DNA of 40,145 nucleotides from Gammaproteobacteria bacterium (GCA_018222825.1 JAAEZO010000008.1:1-40145); one strand, 5' to 3'. Counted from the first letter of the stretch, positions 8,819 through 16,871 are shown. Numbers and translations: made by a program. The notes: a model not told the origin generated them from the sequence alone.

Positions 8819-10143
8819 GAATCTCCACTACCAGTATCTTTATACAACACCAGACGATCTGGACCATTCTGCAATTCACTGTAACCTGACCCCTCCGCTG
8901 TACAGTTCTTTACAAACTCGGCGACGATGTACTTTTCATTACCCGGGCCATCGGTTACCCGTTGGCTCAAATACATGCACATGGTACCCAAAGAAGGAAT
9001 CGCGTGTTTACCGTTCCCTTTATCTACCGGATTATTGCAATCACCGACGGGCACCTTTACCAACCGTCGTTTGGGCGAACAATAGGTCGTATCTGGCAGC
9101 TTGGACGTTGATGGATCCCCAATATAATCAACGTAACTCTGCAACTGATTGTATTTATCGGAAGAAGAAGCAAGAACAGCGCTGCCGGTATCCGTGCTGA
9201 AATCAGTATCGGTTAACTCTATTGTGTCCGGGTCGTTCAGCGGCACGGAACAATCGGCAAAATAAGCATCTTCTCCTCCATTGGCAGAGCCCGGTTCAAA
9301 TTGACCCATATTGCCGGAGTAATCTCCAAAGCGGGTATTCAAACCATGCTCTGTAGGGCCGGCCATATTACCGGTTTTCGTTATGATTTCCTCACCGGGA
9401 GAAATACAGGAGGCATCGGTTAATGCGCCGGCCAAGCCATCTCGAAAACCATCTGCGCCGTTCGCATCTTCCAAATCTACGGCCAGAAAGTTACCCGGTC
9501 CAACAGGAGTGTTTTGCGTCGGAGACTTGATCATGACCACATCACCCCGGTTATCTTCATCCGAAGGGTTAAAACCGTAATCATAATCATCGGGAATGTC
9601 CTCAACCGCAGGAGGATTAGTACTATTGATACACATCATTAACGGAATGATCTGGCAAGGCTCTCGAATGGTCGCACTGGCGCCGGCCACGGCCGATGCC
9701 CTGACTTGCCAGGTATCAATCAATAGTTGTGAAAAAAACTGATTCACGGGTACGGTATCAATGGTAACCCTGATATAGCGCGCATCTGCGCTATCAGAAT
9801 GCTCAAAAGGGACCGGCTCAAGGGAAAATTCAACGTTAACTACCTCTGACAATCTATCAACGTCAATATCTACCTGCTCGAAGCCATCTCCTTCCAGAAT
9901 ATTTTTTAGGGTATTTTCGACCACCACTATTGCATCGGCATGGGTATTATACTCGGGCAAACTCAGGGTCTTGGCACCACTTAGCGCCGCCGAGTCGACT
10001 GCATCCTGCACCCGGGTCTTGTTCAGCAGTAGATAACCCCCATCCAGTGCCAGAGCGGTAAAGCCGAGCAGGGTAAAGAGCGCTATCGTCACCAGGACGA
10101 GCACGGCGCCTTTCTGCTGTTTGCGGTGCGATAGCGCTTTCAT
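8815..10143 (-). CDS. tadG: TadG-like pilus assembly protein
   Basis: Large pseudopilin-like protein of 442 aa with an N-terminal TadE/TadG-like segment (KGAVLVLVTIALFTLLGFTA) followed by LDGGYLLLNKTRVQDAVDSAAL, the hallmark of the Flp assembly TadG family. The remainder is an acidic periplasmic region rich in Asp, Asn and Gly with several cysteines (for example EPCQIIPLMMC near residue 157), so disulfides are plausible. No complete von Willebrand MIDAS motif was recognised. The ATG has AGGAGG six bases upstream. In other Tad systems TadG anchors the complex in the inner membrane; the role here is inferred from family and operon. Confidence 0.82.
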   Translation of the reverse strand: MKALSHRKQQKGAVLVLVTIALFTLLGFTALALDGGYLLLNKTRVQDAVDSAALSGAKTLSLPEYNTHADAIVVVENTLKNILEGDGFEQVDIDVDRLSEVVNVEFSLEPVPFEHSDSADARYIRVTIDTVPVNQFFSQLLIDTWQVRASAVAGASATIREPCQIIPLMMCINSTNPPAVEDIPDDYDYGFNPSDEDNRGDVVMIKSPTQNTPVGPGNFLAVDLEDANGADGFRDGLAGALTDASCISPGEEIITKTGNMAGPTEHGLNTRFGDYSGNMGQFEPGSANGGEDAYFADCSVPLNDPDTIELTDTDFSTDTGSAVLASSSDKYNQLQSYVDYIGDPSTSKLPDTTYCSPKRRLVKVPVGDCNNPVDKGNGKHAIPSLGTMCMYLSQRVTDGPGNEKYIVAEFVKNCTAEGSGYSELQNGPDRLVLYKDTGSGDS

Positions 10144-10157
10144 GGTGAACCTCCTGA

Positions 10158-10427
10158 TTAGTTGGCGAAGTTGAGGGTAACCTGGGTCTTGCCCTCACCG
10201 GGAGATTCGGCACCTTTCACGTATTTGTCGTGCAACGAAACTCCGTATTCGCCATTGAGCGTAAGAGCGGCAATTTTGCCGTCGTTACGCACGCCGGCTT
10301 CGGGATCCATAATCTGTAGATCATCGAGTTCCTGCATGCTGTCGCCCATGGCAAAGTCGTAATAACGCTCGGTGGCACAGCCGGCAAGCACGCCAGAGGC
10401 CAGTATTATCAGTAGCATCCGTTTCAT
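10158..10427 (-). CDS. Small lipoprotein of the tad operon (possible RcpB/CpaD stand-in)
   Basis: An 89 aa predicted lipoprotein. It starts MKRMLLIILASGVLAGCAT, with lipobox LAGC and acylated Cys16. The short mature part is acidic and ends GKTQVTLNFAN, a possible beta strand. The ATG chosen has AGGAGA just upstream; an upstream reading to 10484 would overlap rcpA and put 19 residues before the signal peptide. It lies 22 bp after the secretin gene, where Tad loci of other bacteria carry the RcpB or CpaD outer-membrane proteins. It is much shorter than those and shows no recognised domain, so the function is only suggested by place. Confidence 0.72.
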   Translation of the reverse strand: MKRMLLIILASGVLAGCATERYYDFAMGDSMQELDDLQIMDPEAGVRNDGKIAALTLNGEYGVSLHDKYVKGAESPGEGKTQVTLNFAN

Positions 10428-10449
10428 CTGTTCTCTCCTGTAGGTCGGG

Positions 10450-11859
10450 CTATAACGACTGACCATAAGTCTGCTCCATGCCACCTTCGGTGACCGCTGG
10501 GCTCATGCCGGTATTGCCGTAAGACTCAGCCATCGGTGCCTGATCGCCCACTCGGTTGCGCTGTGACATTTTGCCCAGCAGGTAAAACTCCATGTCGTTC
10601 GGTTCAATGAAGCCATCGGTAGGCAGGGTAACTTGCTGCTTGTCGAAAGGGCGCACCAGGCGGGGGGTAACCATGATCACCAGCTCCGACTCACCCTTGG
10701 TGAAACTGCGGCTGGTAAAGAGGTTACCCAACACGGGAATGTCACCGGCAAAGGGTAATTGTCTGACCGACTCCCGCGTGTTTTCACTGAGCAGACCGGC
10801 AATGCTGATGGTCTGGCCGTCACCCAGCTCGACCGTGGTGCCGGCGCTGCGCTTGCTGAGGGCGGTGATGTCACCAAACAAGGGCACGCTGGCCGAGTTG
10901 GCCACCACCGGCTCGCTGACCGAGACGTTGAGGTTGAGGTTGATTTTGCCACTGCTCAAGACCACCGGCGTGAACTTGAGTCCCACACCAAACTCCTTGA
11001 ACTCAACCGCCACCCCGTCTTCGGTGGGCACCGGTACCGGGTATTCACCGCCAGAGAGGAACTCGGCCGACTGACCGCTGATGGCGGTAATACGCGGTTC
11101 GGCCAGCACCCGAGCCAGGCCTCGGGTTTTAGCCAGATCCAGTGCCACGTTAAACACGGTATCCGCACTGGCGAAGCCCGCGACCACGGTGTTGGAGCCA
11201 AAGCTGGTCAACTGATCCACGCTGTCGCGCAGCAACGAAAATCCCCAGTTGCCGGAACTTTCGAGCAGTTCAAAGGCCGACTCCCAGCTACGGGAGGTGT
11301 CACGGGCCACCTCGGCCACGGTGACTTCCAGCATCACCTGCTGGCCACCGCCCACACTCATCATGTTCATCACTTCGGAGCGGGCCACACCGCCCTCGGC
11401 CGCAACCACATAGCCCCGGGCCAGCTCATAAGCGGCGTTCATACGAGCAAGATCCGACACCTCGCCACTAACCACCAACTGCCCCTGGGAGGTATGCACC
11501 TGAATCGGCTCATTGGGTAAAAAACGATAGAGCCGTTCTTTCAGTCCCTGTAAGTCGTGGCTGACCTCGAGGTCGTATACCTGCATCAGGGCATCGTTCA
11601 TGTCCCATACCATCAGGTTGGTATGGCCAAGCGACTTGCCAACCAGATACAGCTCGCGATCCTGCAATACCAGCACATCGGCAATGGCCGGGTTGCCCAC
11701 CGACACCCGGCTGGCGGGCCGATCGAGCATTAACGAACGGGATTTGTGAATGGGTAACTGTACTTCGTTAGCCGCCTTGTCGAGACTGCCGCCGGCCCAT
11801 AACAACCCGGGCGACAGCGACAACAGCGCTGCCAGAGTGATCTTGCTCAGTGTATTCAT
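10450..11859 (-). CDS. rcpA: RcpA/CpaC secretin, outer-membrane channel of the Tad pilus
   Basis: Forms the outer-membrane ring through which the Flp pilus leaves the cell. The 469 aa protein begins MNTLSKITLAALLSLSPG with a Sec signal peptide ending near LLWA. An N-terminal domain has the CpaC pattern RVSVGNPAIADVLVL, a BON-like segment is at about residues 105-150 (LPNEPIQVHTSQGQLVVSGEV), and the secretin domain covers the C-terminal half with GDGQTISIAGLLSENTRES and PFAGDIPVLGNLFTSRSF. The start at 11859 has GGAGGTG just upstream; a GTG two codons earlier is part of that ribosome site and is rejected. It directly follows rcpC. Confidence 0.94.
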   Translation of the reverse strand: MNTLSKITLAALLSLSPGLLWAGGSLDKAANEVQLPIHKSRSLMLDRPASRVSVGNPAIADVLVLQDRELYLVGKSLGHTNLMVWDMNDALMQVYDLEVSHDLQGLKERLYRFLPNEPIQVHTSQGQLVVSGEVSDLARMNAAYELARGYVVAAEGGVARSEVMNMMSVGGGQQVMLEVTVAEVARDTSRSWESAFELLESSGNWGFSLLRDSVDQLTSFGSNTVVAGFASADTVFNVALDLAKTRGLARVLAEPRITAISGQSAEFLSGGEYPVPVPTEDGVAVEFKEFGVGLKFTPVVLSSGKINLNLNVSVSEPVVANSASVPLFGDITALSKRSAGTTVELGDGQTISIAGLLSENTRESVRQLPFAGDIPVLGNLFTSRSFTKGESELVIMVTPRLVRPFDKQQVTLPTDGFIEPNDMEFYLLGKMSQRNRVGDQAPMAESYGNTGMSPAVTEGGMEQTYGQSL

Positions 11860-11893
11860 AGCCACCTCCGTGTGAACCTTGTATGTATTATGC

Positions 11894-12700
11894 TCAGCTT
11901 TTTATCGGTATCTGCTGCTGACTGGTACCCTTGATCAAGTCCACCGACGACTGGCGCGGACGAACCCGGGGTTGCGGAGCCGGCACCACCGGCTTGGCAT
12001 CCGCCGTCGGATCAGGCTCGGTGACCAGCGCTGCCACATCCAGATCCTGCTCATCGTTGGGGTTACGCAAGGCCAGCTGAATGCGGCCGTTGGAGCTGGC
12101 GTTAACCAGTTTTTCTGCCTGTTCGGGGTCCACTTCCAGGGTGACCGCGCGCACCAGCTTGGGCCGGTTTTCATCGGTATGCTGGGTTTGGTCTACCGCC
12201 AGCACCTTGAGGTTTTTCAGCACGGTGCGGGTCATGTCACCTTCGGTAAACAGAATGTCGACCCGGTTACCGGGCAGCAGAAAACCGGCCACGCCAATCA
12301 CGTCGTTTACCCGTACCGTTACCGCCCGCATGCCGGGCTCAAGCAACACCGACAGGGTGCTGCCCTGCCCAATGGGCGTTAACCGTTCCTGACGCAGCAC
12401 GTCACCCTTGTAAAGGTTGTTTTTGGTTACCATACCCTGAGTATCTTCAAGGCTGGTTATAGCGCCGGGCGGCACCAGGCGGGAGTCAATTTCCTTTAGC
12501 TGAATATGAATAGCATCAAGCTGAACACCGGGGGCCAGATCAACCGCAGCCACCACAACCTGAGTAAGCTGGCCGCCACTTTGCTCAATCTGGCGGGCAC
12601 TGGCGGCACTTTGCTGTTCCAGCCAGTTATTGGCCATCCAGGCGGCACCCAGTCCGAACACGACCGACAGTAATAAAAGCATCAAGGTACGTATTTTCAT
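11894..12700 (-). CDS. rcpC: RcpC/CpaB pilus assembly protein
   Basis: Periplasmic SAF-domain protein that works with the RcpA secretin. It is 268 aa. An N-terminal signal anchor (LMLLLLSVVFGLGAAWMANN) is followed by an SAF domain from about residue 45 (VVVAAVDLAPGVQLDAIHIQ) and the CpaB region VNDVIGVAGFLLPGNRVDILF near 130. The proline-rich C terminus is probably flexible. It lies 34 bp before rcpA. The 89 bp upstream contain a TATAAT at plus-strand 12733-12738 (read leftwards) without a good -35, so a weak internal promoter is possible but not established. Confidence 0.92.
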   Translation of the reverse strand: MKIRTLMLLLLSVVFGLGAAWMANNWLEQQSAASARQIEQSGGQLTQVVVAAVDLAPGVQLDAIHIQLKEIDSRLVPPGAITSLEDTQGMVTKNNLYKGDVLRQERLTPIGQGSTLSVLLEPGMRAVTVRVNDVIGVAGFLLPGNRVDILFTEGDMTRTVLKNLKVLAVDQTQHTDENRPKLVRAVTLEVDPEQAEKLVNASSNGRIQLALRNPNDEQDLDVAALVTEPDPTADAKPVVPAPQPRVRPRQSSVDLIKGTSQQQIPIKS

Positions 12701-12789
12701 AACCCCATCCTTAGGTTCGTTACTACCACGTTATTATATAATTTTATTTTAGTCAGCTTGCTCTATAACGTGTTGCCTTCGCAGTATAG

Positions 12790-14025
12790 TCAGTGTACGC
12801 AATACATGCTCCAGGCTTTCTTCAAAATAGCTTGGTCAAGCGGTTCGCCAGCCTGACCATTAAAATGCATGATATCTCGGGCAATGCCGAGAATGTCACG
12901 GGGATAACAGGCAATCAGCGGTTTTTCACTTTTACCGTGTAGTTCATGCACCATAAAATGGAACAACGTCTCGTCGGCAACCAGCTGGTATTTATCAAGA
13001 TTCATCAGCCATATTTTTTTATATAATTCTTCTGCCATGGCTCGCAGTTCAATCTTGTAACCCAATCGACGCAAAAATGCCTCGTCGGCAATGGTGGCAG
13101 GATCCAGATTGGTAGAAAATACTAGGACCTGTTCGAAGGGAATGTCGAAATGCAGACCATTGGTTAATGATAAAAAATCACGCCGTTCTTCCATCGGTAC
13201 TATCCAGCGGTTAAACAGCTGATCGGCAGAAAATCCCTGACGTCCCAGATCGTCAATCAAAAACACACCGTTATTGGCCTTCATCTGCAAGGGTGCGCTG
13301 TACTGACGAGACTGGCGGTCGAAATGCACCTCCAGCATGTCGAGCCGAAGCTCGCCTCCCACCATCACCAGCGGTCGCTGACAGGCAATATAACGGTTGT
13401 CCATGTCCTCTTCGGGCGATGCACTACGCCAGTGATACAGGGGATCGAATATCGGAATAATGGTGTTCTGTACCGCAATGGCGTGGGGTACGTAAATCAG
13501 CTCATCAAAAATTTTGTTGAAACGATGGCACAGAAAACTTTTACCGGTACCGGCGTGACCATAAATCAGCAAGGGCCGGCGAGAGTTGAGCGCCGGCCCC
13601 AGAATATTGACCAGACCGGGGCTTATCACCATATCGCCCAGCGCCTGCTCCAGTTGGTCGCGACGAATGCTGCGCTCGCCCAATGCCTGGGCCATTACCA
13701 GACGGTTATAGGCTTCAAGCGGGATCGGCGCCGGGCCCAGATAACCGTCGCGGGCGCTCAGCTCTTGCGCCTCATATTGCCCCTTGGCGGTAAGTGCATA
13801 GCGGATCACATCGCCGGCCTTGCCCGACGCACGCACTTCAATCAATTGCAGGGCTTTCAGTTCCTGCAGCAGAGGTTCGATCACGCTGCCACGCAGGCAC
13901 AGCCGTTCGCTCAGGACCGGCAGGCTCAGGCTGCCTTCTTCCTGCACATGGCGCAGAGTCAGACGCAGCAGCAGCTCTTTCGACAGGCCGGTATCGGCCA
14001 GGGTTTTCGGTTTGGGCAGGTACAT
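12790..14025 (-). CDS. Tad-locus AAA ATPase with winged-helix-like N terminus
   Basis: A 411 aa cytoplasmic protein. Residues about 15-85 read as a winged-helix-like module (LLLRLTLRHVQEEGSLSLP, then a second helix and RYALTAKGQYEAQEL). An AAA domain follows with P-loop GHAGTGKS at residues 156-163, a Walker B region GVFLIDDLG near 250, and an arginine-rich segment FLRRLGYKIELRAM that could hold the sensor arginines. The ATG has a perfect AAGGAGGT seven bases upstream; a start nine codons earlier is less likely. It stands between tadV and rcpC in the same operon and is not among the classical rcp/tad genes I know from Aggregatibacter. Its job, remodelling or regulation, is unknown. Confidence 0.8.
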   Translation of the reverse strand: MYLPKPKTLADTGLSKELLLRLTLRHVQEEGSLSLPVLSERLCLRGSVIEPLLQELKALQLIEVRASGKAGDVIRYALTAKGQYEAQELSARDGYLGPAPIPLEAYNRLVMAQALGERSIRRDQLEQALGDMVISPGLVNILGPALNSRRPLLIYGHAGTGKSFLCHRFNKIFDELIYVPHAIAVQNTIIPIFDPLYHWRSASPEEDMDNRYIACQRPLVMVGGELRLDMLEVHFDRQSRQYSAPLQMKANNGVFLIDDLGRQGFSADQLFNRWIVPMEERRDFLSLTNGLHFDIPFEQVLVFSTNLDPATIADEAFLRRLGYKIELRAMAEELYKKIWLMNLDKYQLVADETLFHFMVHELHGKSEKPLIACYPRDILGIARDIMHFNGQAGEPLDQAILKKAWSMYCVH

Positions 14026-14103
14026 CCGTGTTACCTCCTTGAGCTGGGCCATGAATCTGTTATAGGGTCGACTTCAGCGAATCATGGTCGAAAAAATTCG
14101 AAC

Positions 14104-14622
14104 CTAATGCACCAGCGTAAAAATTCCGTATTGGTTCAGCACTACCGCCAGTACCGCCCCCAGTGCCAATGCAGGGCCGTAAGGCACCTTGAGCGCGGCC
14201 ATTTCACCCTCGACCGGCGCCAGATACTTCTTAGCACCTAGAATATAACCGTAACGCATAAAGCTTTGTTTGAAGCCTTCCCAGCCGACTTTATAAAAGG
14301 CAAACACCAGTACCAGCGGCAGGCCTATCATCAGGCCATAAAGCAGGGACTCGAGAAACAGCTTCCAACCGAGAAAGGCACCGATACCCAGTGCCAGCTT
14401 GACATCCCCCCCGGCCAGCAAGCGAAAGAAAAACAGCGGAAACAACAGGATAAAGGCATATACCAGACCAGTCAGGCTGAAAGCTAGCCCGTCCCCTAAT
14501 AGTCCATGATAAATCAGCGCCAGAAAAATAAACGGCAGGGTCAACCAGTTGGGAATCTTGTTAATAGTCAAATCCAGCCAGGATGCAGCCATCAACAAAG
14601 AAAACAAGGGTAGCTGTTCCAT
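14104..14622 (-). CDS. tadV: TadV prepilin peptidase
   Basis: Type IV-type prepilin peptidase of 172 aa that cleaves the Flp pilin and the TadE-like pseudopilins in the inner membrane. The two catalytic aspartates of this aspartic protease family are visible in ASWLDLTINKIPNWLT (first, near residue 17) and in the GGDVKL motif (second, near residue 91). The rest is a run of hydrophobic helices, as in CpaA/TadV, which lack the N-terminal methylase domain of PilD. A weak ribosome site GGTGA precedes the ATG. It follows the pilin gene after a hairpin. Confidence 0.93.
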   Translation of the reverse strand: MEQLPLFSLLMAASWLDLTINKIPNWLTLPFIFLALIYHGLLGDGLAFSLTGLVYAFILLFPLFFFRLLAGGDVKLALGIGAFLGWKLFLESLLYGLMIGLPLVLVFAFYKVGWEGFKQSFMRYGYILGAKKYLAPVEGEMAALKVPYGPALALGAVLAVVLNQYGIFTLVH

Positions 14623-14649
14623 AGCGTCACCATGCTTAAATAATTAACA

Positions 14650-14666
14650 GGGCAGACAAGCTGCCC
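14650..14666 (-). terminator. Hairpin between flp and tadV (partial terminator)
   Basis: Read leftwards, GGGCAG, a 5 nt loop and CTGCCC form a 6 bp GC-rich stem, followed by TGTTAATTATTT. The T-tract is imperfect, so this looks like an attenuating or 3'-end-stabilising hairpin that would let the pilin be made in excess of the downstream machinery. Confidence 0.55.
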
Positions 14667-14690
14667 TTCATCAATAATTAAAGTAAATAA

Positions 14691-14900
14691 TTATCGACAG
14701 CCCGTACCACTACCACCACTTGCTTGTGCATTATCCAAGGTACTACAAAGACCTGTAATAGTTTCACCAACATTATCACCTAAATCTGTAAACGCAGTAA
14801 CCACAGCTGCGGCGACCAAGGCACCCGCTACCGCATATTCCACAGTGGTCAGGCCTTCTTCATCATTCAGCAGGCGATTCAGTTCTTTTAAAATCAACAT
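14691..14900 (-). CDS. flp: Flp-type major pilin
   Basis: Structural subunit of the Tad pilus, 69 aa. The protein starts MLILKELNRLLNDEEG, where the terminal glycine is the TadV cleavage site, and continues LTTVEYAVAGALVAAAVV. Glutamate at +5 and tyrosine at +6 form the Flp signature, followed by the hydrophobic assembly helix. Mature pilin would be about 53 aa, with two cysteines near the C-terminal end. The ATG at 14900 has GAGG nine bases upstream; an in-frame reading from 14969 would add an unlikely 23 residues. It is the first gene of the tad operon. Confidence 0.93.
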   Translation of the reverse strand: MLILKELNRLLNDEEGLTTVEYAVAGALVAAAVVTAFTDLGDNVGETITGLCSTLDNAQASGGSGTGCR

Positions 14901-14943
14901 AATAATATCCTCGTTCCATCTTGAATATTTTAAACCGAAGCAT

Positions 14944-15027
14944 TTAAACTTTCGGCAATATAAAAACAATCCATCTCACTGCTACCAAGTAAAAACCGCA
15001 TCGTCCCACCTGGCTGTTCAAAAACAT
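14944..15027 (-). CDS. Candidate 27 aa leader peptide upstream of flp
   Basis: An ATG at 15027 is preceded by AAGGAGGT, a perfect ribosome site 11 bases upstream. The frame runs 27 codons (MFLNSQVGRC at the start, a hydrophobic stretch WIVFIL, ending PKV) and stops 43 bp before the pilin start. It could be a leader peptide or a very small membrane peptide. Short length and no homologue known to me keep this tentative; the ribosome site may instead be chance. Confidence 0.28.
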   Translation of the reverse strand: MFLNSQVGRCGFYLVAVRWIVFILPKV

Positions 15028-15055
15028 ATATACGGCTTACCTCCTTGCTCGCACG

Positions 15056-15061
15056 ATTATA
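15056..15061 (-). promoter_or_regulatory. TATAAT element 29 bp before the flp leader peptide
   Basis: A perfect -10 hexamer read leftwards. No good -35 is found at 16-18 bp, but the palindrome TTCCCGGAA (plus-strand 15082-15090) and a GGTT/AACC inverted repeat occupy the -35 region, a layout that fits an activator-dependent promoter. The activator is not identifiable from sequence. Confidence 0.4.
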
Positions 15062-15117
15062 TGGTTTTATTACTCCGGTTATTCCCGGAACCCAAGGTCA
15101 CTTCATTCACACTATTA

Positions 15118-15146
15118 GTTATAAACGGCAGGTCGGTTTTGTACAA
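15118..15146 (-). promoter_or_regulatory. Possible sigma-70 promoter of the tad operon
   Basis: Read leftwards, TTGTAC (plus-strand 15141-15146), a 17 bp spacer and TATAAC (15118-15123). The -10 matches five of six consensus bases and the -35 three of six, with ideal spacing. It would give a leader of about 210 nt ahead of the pilin. Confidence 0.4.
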
Positions 15147-15296
15147 ATCAGAACCCCCGTTTTATTACTGCAACTTTTCGACAGATTTTGGGGTAAACAA
15201 GCCAGATTCATTCGGATTTATATGTTGCATAAATAATATAACCAAAAAGGTGGGCTGCCGTATGAGCCGGATACTTCTAACAGTCGGTTCATTTAC

Positions 15297-15368
15297 CTAC
15301 CGTGGAAAACACCGCCTGTGCTGCCTGGTTCGCCGCAGTTCTTTGAATATCATGGCTTTATCACGCAT
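15297..15368 (-). CDS. Candidate 23 aa basic peptide
   Basis: An ATG at 15368 follows AAGGAGGG by about nine bases. The frame is 23 codons (MRDKAMIFKELRRTRQHRRC then FPR) with eight Arg or Lys in the second half, and a TAG stop. It lies between the end of the L,D-transpeptidase gene and the flp promoter region. No family recognised; it may be spurious. Confidence 0.22.
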   Translation of the reverse strand: MRDKAMIFKELRRTRQHRRCFPR

Positions 15369-15437
15369 TGCTTTAGCTCCCTCCTTACACAACGTGAGGT
15401 GTAACCATCAACCAACCCAACCATGCAGCCAGCTGCG

Positions 15438-16787
15438 TCATATGGTCTGGTTTTTTCGATAGATATCTTCGGCAAAGTGCAGCTGGCCGCCTTCATCGAC
15501 CCAGCTGGTGAAGTACACCAGAAACACCGGTATCGGCTGGCTGGCCGGCAGAATGCGGGTGTATTGATATTCCGGCAGTGACCAGCCCAGGTTTTGCACC
15601 AGCTGTGCCGGCTCGGCCAGACGCACGCAGCCGTGGCTCAGCGCCCGCTGCGCCTCGCCAAATGATCGTTTATCTGGGGTATCGTGCAAATAAATATTGA
15701 ACGGGTTGTTCATTTCAAACTTGAAGCGCCCCAAGGCATTGTTCGGCCCCGCAGCCTGAACCAGCCGCAGGCCGGCGGGCGGTTGCTGCCAGTCGATGGT
15801 GGCCGGATCCTGCCGGCCCGCTATGCCCGGCAGCCAGACGTCAAAGCCGTTGCGCCCCAAAAAGCCCCGGTCGCGCCTTTGTGCCGGCAACAGATCTTCA
15901 CGAATAATATTGGCGGTGGGCGTCCAGTCCGGATTGACCTTCAACGCCTCGATATGACTGCCCAACTCCGGCGTAGGCCAATCGGGCCGCCCTACTATCA
16001 CTTTCATTTCCAGGGCAGGGCCGCTGGGATTGAACAGCGTCAGGCGATAGGCGGGAATGTTCACCAGCACAAACCGTTCGGGGGCGGTCGGCGGCAGCAG
16101 CAGCCAGCGGCGCAGGTTGTGGCGCAGCTCGGCTCGAAGTTCGGCAGGAGACCGGTTCAGCAACGCCCGGGTTTCGGCGGTGAGTCGCCCGTTGGCTACC
16201 AGCCCCCGCCCCTGTTGCAGCCCTTTCAACAGTTCACTCAGGTTGCGATCCAATGCGTCGGCCCGTCCGCGCGGTGGAGCCGGGTTAAAGCCCAACTCGG
16301 CCAAACGACGGCGCAAGGCCGGAATGGCGGCATCTCGCTCACCGGGGCGTACCTCGGGACCCGCAGGCAACGTGGTCATGGAAACCGCATTGCCCAGGGC
16401 ATGATAATGACGCTTCAGTTGCTGATAAGCGGGATAATCAGGCTGTTGGCGGTGCAGGTAAGCATTCAGCTCGCCACTGCGCAAGGCCTGCTCGAAGCCG
16501 GCTGAACCTTGTTCAGGCGCAAGGGAATTCTGGGTGAATCGAGCTCGCCGTTCCAGCACTCGGCGCCACTGATGGCTGAGCCAGGCATCTCGTTCGGCCA
16601 CCGGCATTGCGGCCAGAGCAGAGGGTTCCGGAACCAGCAAATCGGTCAGTTGCTGCCCGGCCTCGTTCAACTCACCGTTGCCGTTATGCCACCAAAAGGG
16701 TTCGGCGGCACGCAGTGGTAAGCCAAACACCAATAGAACGGCCAGTAGCCATGCCGTAAACGAGTTTCTTGCCATCAAATGCAACAT
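15438..16787 (-). CDS. L,D-transpeptidase (YcbB/LdtD type)
   Basis: Periplasmic enzyme that makes 3-3 cross-links in peptidoglycan. The 449 aa protein begins MLHLMARNSFTAWLLAVLLV, a signal peptide or anchor ending near LRAAEP. A peptidoglycan-binding-like segment is visible near residues 155-210 (AIPALRRRLAELGF). The YkuD catalytic domain follows, with SHGCVRL containing the active-site cysteine at residue 387 and the upstream histidine in YLHDTPDKRSFG. E. coli LdtD is longer (615 aa), so the exact subfamily is not settled. The start at 16787 has GGAGG seven bases upstream and is preferred over an ATG ten codons earlier that would place charged residues before the signal. Confidence 0.9.
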   Translation of the reverse strand: MLHLMARNSFTAWLLAVLLVFGLPLRAAEPFWWHNGNGELNEAGQQLTDLLVPEPSALAAMPVAERDAWLSHQWRRVLERRARFTQNSLAPEQGSAGFEQALRSGELNAYLHRQQPDYPAYQQLKRHYHALGNAVSMTTLPAGPEVRPGERDAAIPALRRRLAELGFNPAPPRGRADALDRNLSELLKGLQQGRGLVANGRLTAETRALLNRSPAELRAELRHNLRRWLLLPPTAPERFVLVNIPAYRLTLFNPSGPALEMKVIVGRPDWPTPELGSHIEALKVNPDWTPTANIIREDLLPAQRRDRGFLGRNGFDVWLPGIAGRQDPATIDWQQPPAGLRLVQAAGPNNALGRFKFEMNNPFNIYLHDTPDKRSFGEAQRALSHGCVRLAEPAQLVQNLGWSLPEYQYTRILPASQPIPVFLVYFTSWVDEGGQLHFAEDIYRKNQTI

Positions 16788-16871
16788 CAGCTCCCCTCCC
16801 TGGGATCGTGATGGCATTAAGTATGGACAGAAAATGGCTAACTGCCTAAAAACCCGAGAGATGGCGCCACT

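Larger units (their letters stand above)
14901..15437. other. Long leader and control region upstream of flp
   Basis: These 537 bp between the L,D-transpeptidase gene and the pilin gene are visibly richer in A and T than the flanking genes. All elements read leftwards. They include a possible promoter at 15118-15146, an isolated TATAAT at 15056-15061, an inverted repeat GGTT...AACC around TTCCCGGAA at 15082-15090 just upstream of that TATAAT, and two very small reading frames with good ribosome sites (14944-15027 and 15297-15368). No sigma-54 site (GG, 10 bp, GC in context) was found. No convincing longer gene is present on either strand. Confidence 0.5.

Noticed and set aside
14901-15437. 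A sigma-54 promoter for the pilin gene
   Set aside because: No GG and GC pair with 10 bp spacing in a suitable context was found on the minus strand.
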